Source: Epiperipatus broadwayi
Taxonomy: Eukaryota > Onychophora > Udeonychophora > Euonychophora > Peripatidae
NCBI GenBank assembly: GCA_028023455.1
Contig: JAQFVV010006216.1
Span: 5,038,877-5,102,876 of the forward strand
Direction: 5' to 3'
DNA: 64,000 nt
The notes beneath the pieces are model-generated. The model had not been told where the DNA came from. It was given only the letters and a program-made list of their open reading frames with translations, and searched no databases. Shown one piece after another: positions 46,870-57,095 of this stretch. Numbering within the stretch: position 1 is the first letter of the stretch; the number at the start of each line of letters is the position of its first letter. The position numbers were made by a program, and so were the translations under genes.

Positions 46870-49400
46870 TAAGCCAGCGTTCCAAAAGATTTATCAAAGG
46901 GTTTTTTTTTAAATATTATAGAAACTAAATTCATGAATTTTGTAAAATCATTAAATTTTATCATTGATTTGAAGAAAATTTCAGTTTGTTTACTTTGAAT
47001 TTAAAAAGTTTTGTTCAAATAATTTTTTTAAAATCAGATTTTTATTACTATTTTAATATAAAAGCAAAATCTATTTTTTTCATTTATCTTAATAAATAAA
47101 CACACGGAATATTTTTTCTTTCTTTTGTCATTTTAAATAACTGACCCATGATTTTTAAATGTACATAATGATTAAAATTGTAATAATATATAAAATAAAT
47201 TCTCATGCTTTCAATTTCTTGTTCCAAATTGGTGTCCATTTTTTTCTCTCAGTGTGAAATCTTAGTGATTGTCAATTAATAAAGAAGCAGGTCAAACGCA
47301 TGCAAGGATGTACGAGTCTCTACTCCATTATCTAAGAATCACATTATTTCTTGATCCAGGTCAATTCAAATCCAGTGTTATTACTTTTTAGCTCCTTCTT
47401 GGTTTTTTTATGTTTGTTGCTTCCGATGTTAATATCTGTCCTCTTGTTCTTTATATTAATAATCCCCCCTCTATTACTGATCTTAAGTTATTTATACCAT
47501 TTTATTACATTGAATTGTCACAAAAAAATAGACCAATGGCAGTGTAGTGTGTGCATATAATAAATACTTTTTCCCCTATGTTCATTAGTGATAATTAATC
47601 AGGCTGTTCAATATTATTTTAAATCACTATAAAAATGTACGTAGGAATATTACAAATATTGATTTAGAAGTGTTCTAAATTTAAATCTTTCAAATTATTA
47701 TTTAATAGTAATAAAGTATCAAAATATATTTAATAGTAGTACTATTAAATTATCATTTAAATATTATTGAAAATTAGTCCACCTGACAAACTGCATATGA
47801 AATCTTATACACATCCTGCCAAAGGGCTTAGCATATCTTGAACAGTCTGAGTCTTTAACACTCTCAGGAGGTTTACTGATAAAATTTACTTAATTGTAAA
47901 ATACAATTTGGCATCTACTATTACATACCATTAAGATAATAGACTGATTTAATATATTTCAATTATTGTCAAATAAAATTTAAAATTTTTTACATTGGTC
48001 CACTTAAATAAGGCTTGCCAAATATCGAGCCCAACCATGTGGTTACAATATATATGTGTGTATACATTAGAGGATGTTACATATTTATATACTTATTTTC
48101 ATTTACTTTTTACTGTTGAGAAGTGTGCCTGTTGTAACTGCAAATTAAAATATATGAAGCTAGTTGGCACAGTGTTCAATTTAATTCCACAAGTAGAGTT
48201 AAACATGCTGAGATGATCGGCAATAACATCTTGATTCTTTCAATTACTTGGTAAGGTTTTTTATAATCCATGTTGTCCAGCCAAATCCAAAATTATTTTC
48301 TGAGTCTGCTTATTTATACCAGTCTGCTTATTTATACCATTGTCAATCTCAAAAAACATTATTTATCTAATTAAAACAAGCCAATAATTACAACTATTCA
48401 ACCACTTTTACAAAATTCTTTAGATAAGCAGCCATCTTAATCCCTAAAAATGTGTTTCATTAACATTTTACAACATTTCCAAAACAATAAACAAAGCCTA
48501 CTAAGTTTAAAGAATTTCTCTTAATAATGAGATAAACTTTTTTTTTTTTTCTAAATTAATCTGATTCTTTAGTACTTTGTTTCTAGAACATAACATTTAA
48601 AACAAATTTATTTAGTTGAAATAAATTAGTTTTTTTTATCTTTTAATTAAATTTAAAATTGATTCAATTTTATTTTAAACAAAACCCCTTTATTGATGTG
48701 TGTGCCTATAATAGAAATCTAAATTCGATCGAAAAATATAAATTTAGTTTTGAAACTTGAATTTTAATTGACAATTCCCAATTAGTATATATTTTTAAAT
48801 ATAAATTATAAATTGACATAGATGATCTATCTCAATATTTCTTGCAGAATACAACTTTTTATTCTTAATTGTGGATTCACTATATTTTATTGTTCTTAAA
48901 TAAATTTTAGAAATTTTATCTTTAATTCTAAAATTTTAATTAAGAAAAATAATCCATGATAATAGTAATAAAATTAGGTGTTATTATAATGTTTTATGTC
49001 ATTTTTTTACATTTTCTTCTTTATTTGTAAGATGATTTAATAATAATAAAAAAACTGTGTAAAATAATTTAATAGTGAAGTTGATAAATTAATTATATTC
49101 TATATTTTTTGAGAGAATATTTTTATATTTTAAATTTGTGTAGTTGGCCATGATTTTTATTTATTTATTTAATGTATGTTTTTTTTATATTTTTTAGACA
49201 ATTAATTATTTTCAAACATTACAAAGGAATTTTATAGCATTCAATCCAGGAGATAAATTCACTCACTAATAGCTTTATTAAATATTTCAACATTGCCATT
49301 GTATGCATAGATTTGGCTATCAAATTTAATTTTTATACATTATAAAATAGGATTAATTAATATTTCATAAGTAGAATTATTAATTTTAAAGACAAAATGA
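46870..49400. other. AT-rich non-coding stretch (putative intron)
   Basis: No domain-bearing frame. Short ORFs at 47351 and 47995 show no signature and sit in low-complexity DNA. Confidence 0.45.
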
Positions 49401-49401
49401 A

Positions 49402-50166
49402 TGTTGTGTCTGCAAGTATGACTAGGCAGCTAGCAAATGAATATATACAATAAAAGACTCACAATATTTTAAATAATCAGAATAGCGAATAGTTTATAAC
49501 AACACTATCTCTACAGTTCGCTAATGTTCAATTCCCTCGATGTACATTCAGGCTGGCTGCTACAAAGTGGTTCACAATGGGCTAGGTTAATGCACATCTT
49601 GGCCCCAGTCCAGTTTAGCTGTACATGAACACATCATAGTGTAAACACTGTGACCAACTATAAGCTCCTTACAGCTTCCGTCTCTGCAACAGTTCACCAG
49701 TAACTCCATTTGAAAAATGCTGGAAACTCAACTCTGCATTTAGCTGCTATCCAGACAGTTTCCTCAGGCTATGGTCTTCCAATCTCTGTGGGCCTATTTA
49801 GCTATGCCCATGAACTACATTTTCACTGAGCACTGAACATTAACCAAAGCACTGACACTAGATCTCACCTACCAGAATTGAACAGGAAAGTCAACTGGAG
49901 ATGCACTTGAATACTTGTTACATACTCTTTTTATAGCTTTCTCATGACTGCAACAATTAATTACATTTTCCAGTAAGGTAAGGTAAGGTCTCTTATCTAG
50001 AAATATTTGCAATCAGCAAATATTTATTGGAATTGTCAATCGCCATTACGTTAATGCTTTAATTAAATTCCTGTTATCAGTATGTGATCTAAAAACAATC
50101 TCTCGAATAAACTCTAGTTTTTCTGGAGTGCACAAACTTGTATACAATTTTTACAAAAATACAATA
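49402..50166 (-). repeat. 3' LTR of the TRIM-like element
   Basis: It carries a minus-strand TATA box, AGCTATAAAAAGAG (about 49935-49948), and an AT-rich tail. It aligns along its length with 50565-51326; the second copy has a few small deletions. Confidence 0.88.
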
Positions 50167-50564
50167 CCTTTCCCCACTCCAGAAAAACTCTTGTTGCGAT
50201 TCCTTGGTGGTTTGCTTTTTTATTACTACTTGGAGGAAACACATTTTCTGTTATTTCACTCAGAAGGGTTTGGTTCAAAACTTTTGCCAAACTTCTTCAC
50301 CAGTTACAGATTCAATGGTGACTGCACAAGTGTGGTGGAACTCGGCTTTCGATGATGACTATGCGAGCATTTTATTTCCAAACTTTCACCGTTGTTGTAT
50401 CATGTAGACTTGCAGCGAATACTTTAGCCATTCACTTCTGTTATTAATGTTTTACTTACTAGGATTTCCATTTTCACCTGGTTTCTCCAGACTATGGCTA
50501 TGCTTGTTGTAATACAAAACCTATTCTCTACTCACAGGTTCAAAATGTGACTGTGCCAATAATT
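50167..50564 (-). other. Interior of the TRIM-like element
   Basis: About 398 bp with a primer-binding-like site at its 5' end and a polypurine tract at its 3' end (plus-strand CCTTTCCCCACTCC at 50167-50180). The plus-strand ORFs at 50128-50407 run antisense to the element and cross the LTR border, so they are not credible genes. Confidence 0.75.
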
Positions 50565-51326
50565 TGCTGTGTCCACAAGTATTACTAGGCAGCCAGCAAA
50601 TGAATATATATAATAAAAGACTAACAATATTTTAAGTAATCAGAATAGTGAATAATTTGTAACAACACTATCTCTACAGTTCGCTAATGTTCAATTCCCT
50701 CAATGTACATTCAGGTTGGCTGCTACAAAGCGGTTCACAATGGGCTAGGTTTACGCATGCCTTGGCCCCAGGCCAGTTTAGCTGTACATGAACACATCAT
50801 CAATCGACTATAAGCTCCTTACAGCTTCCATTTTTTTGTAACAGTTCACCAGTAACTCCACTTGAAAACCGCTGGAAACTCAGCTCTTCATTTAGCTGTT
50901 ATCCAGATGGTTTCCTCAGGCTACAGTCTCTCAATCTCTGTGGATCTATTCAGCTATGCTCATGAACTACATTTCCACTGAGCACTGGACATTAACTGAA
51001 GCAATGACACTAGATCTCCCCTACAAGAATTGAACAGGAAAGTCAACTGGAGATGCACTCGAATAATGGCCTGACATACTTGTTACATACTCTTTTTATA
51101 GCTTTCTCATAACTAAAATAATTAATTACATTCTCCAATAAGGTAAAGTCTCTTATCTAGAAATATTTGCAATCAGCAAATATTTTTTGGAATTGTCGAT
51201 TGCCATTACATTAATGCTTTAATTAAATTCCTATTATCAGTATGCGATCTAAAAACAATCTCTCGAATAAATTCTAGTTTTTCTAGAGTGCTCAAACTTG
51301 TATGCAATTTTTACAAAAATACAACA
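50565..51326 (-). repeat. 5' LTR of the TRIM-like element
   Basis: Begins (minus strand) TGTTGTATTTTTG and ends GTGGACACAGCA. The TATA box region ATAAAAAGAGTATG lies at about 51088-51101. Confidence 0.88.
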
Positions 51327-51329
51327 GTG

Positions 51330-51640
51330 AATAATATAAAGAATGATATAAAGTAGAATATATGGCAAAGTGATAAAATCAATTAGAACAATAAAATAAA
51401 TAATATAAACAATCATAAAAAATAGGACAAAGTATACTCTTTGAAATGGTTTTTGAACATTTATTGGATCTACATATTGGAGACATGTTACTTAATAAAT
51501 AAATAAAAATGTATGCCAACATTAAATATTAAAAGTATGTCATTATTATGATTTTTGTGTATCTTTATATATGTTAAATTTACTAGTATTTACCACTAAA
51601 CATCACAGGATCACCATCTCTTATGATAGCACACAACTGT
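51330..51640. other. AT-rich non-coding stretch
   Basis: Nothing was supported. Confidence 0.5.
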
Positions 51641-51642
51641 TA

Positions 51643-52042
51643 TTAAACAGGCAAAACTCTCCATACAGTAGTGCCACCCTGTGCCAACCAGAGTAATTAA
51701 TGGATGCAAGAAGGCTTGTGCATAAAATTCCCATCTAGTGCCTATATAAGCTATTGAGCTTAGATTGAAAATATTATTGTGTTTCAATTTCATGATCATA
51801 GTTTTGCAGTTAAGTAGAGATAAAAGTGGCTGCTGGTGGGTTGTATTAGATCCTAAGATCTAGGTGCAGTGCTCTCAGATCCAAGGCTCCTCACTGATGA
51901 AGGCCACAAGTCAGGAACTAGTCTGGGGATATTGTATGAGTAGGCACTAGATGGGGATTTTATGCACAAGCCTTCTGGTATCCATTGATTACTCTGGTTG
52001 GCACAGGGTGGCACTATTGTATGGAGAGTTTTGCTTGTTTAA
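51643..52042. repeat. Inverted repeat, ~101-bp arms around a ~198-bp loop
   Basis: Arms 51643-51743 and 51942-52042 are reverse complements (GGAGAGTTTTGC at the ends, CTAGATGGGAATTT inwards) and are GC-richer than their surroundings. A related fragment lies at 6936-6976. The loop holds CACTGATGAAGGCC...GGAAC near 51893-51921, loosely like a hammerhead core but degenerate. Confidence 0.82.
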
Positions 52043-52393
52043 TACTAGTATTTACAATATTAGTAAAACAATAATCAGATATATTTATTAATAAAGAGCA
52101 TTATTAAATATATAAATAAAAATGTTATAATCTGGGAAAAAATTTCGTTACATCTTTTTAATTATTTTATCATCAAATACTAATAATGATTCGATGCATC
52201 ACCAAAATATTTTTCAAAATAAAATAAAATAATGCAAAAAAATATTTTAATACAATCAGTAAATACATTTATGATATAAATCATTGCATCTTATTGAAAA
52301 GCTTCTTCCAAAATAAATCATCACTGTTTCTACAAATAAGATATTTAGTAAAAGAATTTTATAAAAAATGAATTACTTTTTATTATTTAACAG

Positions 52394-52531
52394 AAAGCAC
52401 TTGTGATGGTAGAGAAGAACTAGTAACAATACATACTTCTGAATACCAGGATTATGAAATTAACTCATCAACTGAACAATCATTCACTAGTGATTTCAAC
52501 ATGAGTCAAGAACGACTAAGTCCATTATCAG
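52394..52531 (+). CDS. Candidate host-gene exon 2, unrecognised protein
   Basis: A 138-bp segment bounded by an acceptor (TTATTTAACAG|A) and a donor (TCAG|GTAAAT, near consensus). Entry and exit are both phase 1, and the frame is open throughout. The peptide is acidic and Ser/Thr-rich (STCDGREELVTIHTSEYQDY, ending MSQERLSPLS). Entry phase 1 fits the exit of the exon at 29014-29173, the joined codon being GAA (Glu). An uninterrupted frame with both splice signals, in DNA that otherwise stops every few codons, is the main support. Family unknown. Confidence 0.55.
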
Positions 52532-52539
52532 GTAAATAT

Positions 52540-53000
52540 TAATTATTAAATAAATATTTATATTATTGAATGTGTGTTAACATTTTGAATTTAATTTTTC
52601 TAATATCAAGATTAGTAGATTGATTTCTCTTTATAGTGTAGATGTGACTATAAGGAAGCATTTTTTAAAGACAGATAAAATATTACTAAACAACTGAAGT
52701 TCTACTAGCATTTTTTTTGTATGCAATCTTATTTCTATTTTACCAGTTCATTACATGTTACATTTAAGCCATAAATATGGTATCTTGTATCAAAAACTTA
52801 TTGAATTTACCAAATAATTTTTTTTTAATCTATAAATTATATAAAATTCATTTGTTTATTTATTATATATATATATTGTAACAGCCCTAAAAAACATATG
52901 AGAAAAGCATGCAAATCGAAATCAATATTCTTTAAATCAATGTAACTAAATTAGATGAAAATGATGATGATGATTTTTATTATTATGATCACCCCAAAGT
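52540..53000. other. Putative intron 2
   Basis: About 500 bp of AT-rich DNA between exons 2 and 3. It starts GTAAAT and ends TTTCTATTTGCAG. Confidence 0.4.
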
Positions 53001-53030
53001 ATTTTGTTTGTTTTAGATTTCTATTTGCAG

Positions 53031-53110
53031 AAACTTCAGGTGTCAAATCTCCTCAAACAGAGAATGTTTACTTGGAATTATTTAAGATAATAGTAATCAT
53101 CATTTATTAA
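53031..53110 (+). CDS. Candidate host-gene exon 3 (terminal), unrecognised protein
   Basis: It follows a good acceptor: a pyrimidine-rich TTTGTTTGTTTTAG, then ATTTCTATTTGCAG at 53017-53030. Entry is phase 1, matching exon 2. The frame reads ETSGVKSPQTENVYLELFK and then a few hydrophobic residues to a stop at 53108-53110. The last residues (IIVIIIY) look like read-through into non-coding DNA, so the true end could be an unseen donor near 53086. AATAAA-type signals occur from 53250. Confidence 0.45.
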
Positions 53111-53460
53111 TTTTTACTGTAACATCCCAACACATAGCTCAATTATTTGCATGATCTCAAGAGTTGTGGATATTTTTATAACTAGCATATGTGTGTGTTA
53201 ATGTTATAACATTTAATCATATATAAAACAAGATGAACAACTGGATTAATAAATAATAAAATAACCATTTCTTAATAAAACAAAGTGTAAATATTTTGAT
53301 TGGAACTAGATTTTATAAATGTTAATTGTAAATTTCTCATCTTGCCTAAATTTTTCAGATGATTATAATAAAGAATTTATATATTCTTTAATGTTCAGTA
53401 ATTTTACAATTAATCATAGAATAATCAGCCAACAAATTTCTATATTTAGTTTTCCCATAT

Positions 53461-53534
53461 ATATATAAAATACATATTTTGCGGATTCATCCGTGTTAAC
53501 ACAGATGAACCCGCAAAATATGTATTTTATATAT
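53461..53534. repeat. 74-bp near-perfect palindrome
   Basis: Two 37-bp arms without a spacer, centred between 53497 and 53498, with two mismatched pairs. The core is GCGGATTCATCCGTGTT and its mirror; the outer parts are ATATATAAAATACATATTTT and its complement. Probably a foldback insertion. Confidence 0.92.
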
Positions 53535-53599
53535 TTAACCCGTGCAAATCTTCGTTTTAACATATATATAAAAGTCAATCATATAATATTGAATCCATT

Positions 53600-56500
53600 A
53601 CAATAAACAAATTCTGATGTTTAGCTTCATTCAATTTAGCAACTTCATGTATAAAAATCATGAAGATATTTTTATTTAACAAACGGTTCATCTATTTCAG
53701 TCATTACTTTTAATAACTCCACACATATATATATAGGAAGTGAAACATAACATTTTCTTTAAATTACTTTCAATTTAGGTATATGATCATAATTCACAAA
53801 TAAATACAGTATTCGCTTATATAATATTGAATTTATTTTAATCTTTGGAAATTTAATACTTTTTAATATTAAAAAAAGGAATAACTTAATTTTTTATTAT
53901 TTACCATCTTTAGCGTTCTCCCTCCTAGGTTTTAGATGTGTTTTCTTCTCTATAATTGCTATCTTGGTCCTTTCATAACATTTTTTCAGAACAAAAATGT
54001 ATTTTTTTTCTCTTCACACCTTAGACAAGTATATTAGCTTTGTATTAGTGTATTACATATCAAAGAGATGTAAGTTTTCGGCAATTTAGCTGCATAGTCC
54101 AGTCTTTTTTTTCTAGCAAATTATGAGAATTGGTACTACAATTTCTTATAGGCTCCAGTGTCAACTGATGTGTTGCTTGTTTTTTGCCTAACCTCTCATG
54201 TAAAAAGATTTTTTAATATAATAAAACATTTTTATAGCTTCTCTTATAAGCTTATAATTCCAGTTAGCAGAAAGGCAGATCTTCTTTACATGGCACACTT
54301 CCACTGCTTTACCATATATTTTGCAGTATAGAACTCCATTAATTCTCACTGAAATGAAGCTGACTTTTGAAAGATTGTTTTTTTCTGTCTGCCCCATTGT
54401 TTACCATATGTAACATAATGTAGATTATCTTTGTTATCTACAGCACCTGCCATAATGACAACTAATCTCATACCCAGTGGAAAATATTTTTTAATATTCT
54501 TTACCAAAAGAAAGAAATAGCAGTTTGCTTTCTCTTGTCTATCTGTTACAAAAAAAGAAAATTCTTTCCAGCATTTCTTATTGTATTCATAATAAAAAAA
54601 ATGTTATTAATTTATAATTCTTTTTTCTTTATTTGAAATCACCATATTCTTTTCTTTCAAAATTGATTTTTATTTCAATACGATTTGAAACAAATTAAAC
54701 TAAAAATCTCAAAATACCATTTTATTTATTAACTGCATATTTTTCATCTCTATTGTATATAGATATGCATAAGTACAAACATACGCACATTATTCTTGAA
54801 ATCTTATATGTAGCATTTACACTGCTGCTACTAGGGTTACAATATATATTTTAAGCAAGTATGTATTTCTATCAGAGAAACTTCATTTAATTAGATTGAA
54901 TTCAAATTGCATGTTCCAATATGCTTACATCCAGTATAAGACAATCACATAATTATTATTATTTAACTATTGCTTTAATCATACAAATAAAGATTGGCAA
55001 AATATCAATCTATAAATAAAGAAGTATATCAAAGTTATAATAAATATTAATAATGCCATAAGAAATTAATTGTAAATTGGATTTGCTTTAGTATTCAAAA
55101 AAAAAATTAAGTTGAAAGATTTTTAAAAAAAATTAAATACATGTTTAATAGAATAATAAAATGCTAAAATTATTTAGAGAATATTAATTTAATATTTGCT
55201 ACAAATATTTTTTTTATAAAGACCTTATATTTTAAATAAAGATTTCTTTTGTCATAGCATCAGAATCCTGATTTTACACTTTACTTTTTAAAAATTGACC
55301 TGTAAGACAGGTTTTAAGTTTTAAAGCTTCATTTGATGTATTTTTAGTTATTCTCTGGATATAATGATGGTATGGCTGGATTATGTGTTCATTATGAATA
55401 GCCTAACAGCACTCATGTGAAAAATGGCAGGTACTGCTAGTTCTAGATCCTCAGGGGTTGGTACATATAGAAGTGAGACACTTTTAAAATTGGTATTTGC
55501 ATCAAGTGACATATTTCTAGGTTTATCTGGCTAGTGCATTAATTGGACTTTTTCACCCTGTCATAATGTGATTTTCAGCTATTGCATGGTTTTCCATATT
55601 AACTAAATAATTCAGAAGTTAGCTTTATCATTTTAATCAGCTTGATTATTGGGAATGCTGTTAAACAGAGTTTTTTGCTGGTTGAATTGATCAAAGAAAA
55701 AATTTATTGAGAATAATGATATTACAGTTTCCTTAAAACAAGAAAGCTCTCTCCTGAAACTTTCTTTCTGAACACCAAAATTAAAGAAAAAATTGTGTCT
55801 CTCACAAATTTTTTATATAAACACTATTCAAGATTAGACATATTAGATTTAAGTATTTTTATCTATTATTACAAATTAATTTTTTTTAAAAATTACATTC
55901 TGTTTTTTATAACAAAAAATATATATCTTTTACTGGTAAATATGAGAATAAAAGAAATAATAGTAAGCAACTTTAAAAAAAAAAAAAAATTATGACCTGG
56001 ATACATTTGCTTATATTCTTTCTTTTCTTCTTTCTTTTTAATATACTTATGTTAGCATGTGGGTGAAAAGCTTGTAAAGTCAGACTAGCTTTACTTCAAA
56101 AAAAGTGTTTAAACTAGTATATTATACAATATATATATATGAATCTTTTTTTGTCATAAAAAATGTACAATTTATGTTTTTTTAATATGACTGCAAAAGT
56201 AATAATGAATTTACTTGTGATGATGATGATTATTATTATTATAATCAATAACATTATTATGTTTCAAAATGAAATTTATTAATGACTAAAAGGTGTATAT
56301 ACATAGAGGAAATGAGGGAACAGAGGAGTTGGTCAGTGTTGTTGCTTGAGGTATTTTTACACAAGTATATATGATGGGCAGGAAAGGCTACAATAGTCAT
56401 TTTTCTCATTTATATTTGGATATCTTTGATACAATTACCTTTGTTTAACTTTTGGTGGAAGGAGTGGAGATACATATGTATATATTACAAAAATATGTAT

Positions 56501-56640
56501 AAGTTACATTTTTTCAGTTCTTGAATGACAGTGTTCATTTTATTTTATAGATATTTGGGTGTGATAGTTCATTAAAGGCTGCAGAAAGGAGTTTGCTATT
56601 AACTGAAAGGAGACCCTTTGATTCCTCTTTGAGGCCTTAA
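53600..56640. other. AT-rich stretch without an assigned gene
   Basis: A block at 54150-54520 is less AT-rich. On its minus strand, broken frames (AGAVDNKDNLHYVTYGKQW, then a stop, and a 69-codon frame at 54397-54188) suggest a decayed coding sequence or element, not identified. The rest is low complexity. Confidence 0.35.
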
Positions 56641-56649
56641 AGGAACTGA

Positions 56650-56991
56650 CCAGGGCAAATTCCTAATGTCCACTCTAAATGTTCTTGTCATTGTAGCTGT
56701 TATTACTATGAGATTATTCATAATGAACATGGATGTGCTGGTCATAAACATGCATTAGCCAGCATTGTCCACTCCAAATGTTCTTGTCATTGTGGCTGTT
56801 ATTACTATGAGATTATTCATAATGAACATGGATGTGCTGGTCATAAACATGCATTAGCCAGCATTGTCCACTCCAAATGTTCTTGCCATTGTGGCTGTTA
56901 TTACTATGAGATTATTCATAATGAACATGGATGTGCTGGTCATAAACATGCATTAGCCAGCATGGTGCATTTATTGGCTTTTTACCTCTGA
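56650..56991 (+). CDS. Open frame of three 33-residue Cys/His-rich repeats, no ATG
   Basis: The frame is open from just after a stop (56647-56649) to TGA at 56989-56991, 113 codons. It contains three tandem 33-codon units, each with a Cys cluster KCSCHC(S/G)C, then YYYEIIHNEHGCAGHKH and ALAS. Each unit has five Cys and four His or more, in metal-binding-like spacing. Of the differences between units, TCT/TCC and TGT/TGC are silent and AGC/GGC changes Ser to Gly. There is no ATG at the start, so it would need an upstream exon. The alternative is a non-coding tandem repeat, perhaps promoter monomers of the RTE copy that starts about 100 bp downstream. Confidence 0.35.
   Translation, partial: PGQIPNVHSKCSCHCSCYYYEIIHNEHGCAGHKHALASIVHSKCSCHCGCYYYEIIHNEHGCAGHKHALASIVHSKCSCHCGCYYYEIIHNEHGCAGHKHALASMVHLLAFYL
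56668..56964 (+). repeat. 99-bp tandem repeat, three copies
   Basis: Copies start at 56668, 56767 and 56866 with an exact 99-bp period and only a few substitutions between them, so amplification is recent. Confidence 0.95.
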
Positions 56992-57095
56992 ATTTAAGAT
57001 CAAGAAACACCATAGTCTTTCTTCTCAGTTGCCTGATAAGGCAGAATGAATATATGTGTAAATGATAAATATTTTTCCAATAAATATATACAATC

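Larger units (their letters stand above)
49402..51326 (-). mobile_element. Non-autonomous LTR retrotransposon (TRIM-like), minus strand
   Basis: Two ~763-bp LTRs flank only ~398 bp of interior. On the minus strand the LTRs run from TGTTGT (TATTGT in the 3' copy) to ACAACA/ACAGCA, the usual TG...CA. Flanks are ATGAA on the left and GTGAA on the right, a near-perfect 5-bp target duplication. After the 5' LTR, ATTGGCACAGTCAC is in primer-binding-site position. Before the 3' LTR, GGAGTGGGGAAAGG is a purine-rich primer. There is no gag or pol, so it must have moved in trans. Confidence 0.85.

Noticed and set aside
50128-50407. Plus-strand ORFs of 75 and 89 codons
   Set aside because: They overlap each other in different frames, cross the LTR border and run antisense to the TRIM-like element.
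54188-54397. Minus-strand 69-codon ORF and upstream broken frame as a gene
   Set aside because: It has a gene-like amino-acid mix but stops interrupt it and no family could be named. Kept only as a note in the surrounding stretch.
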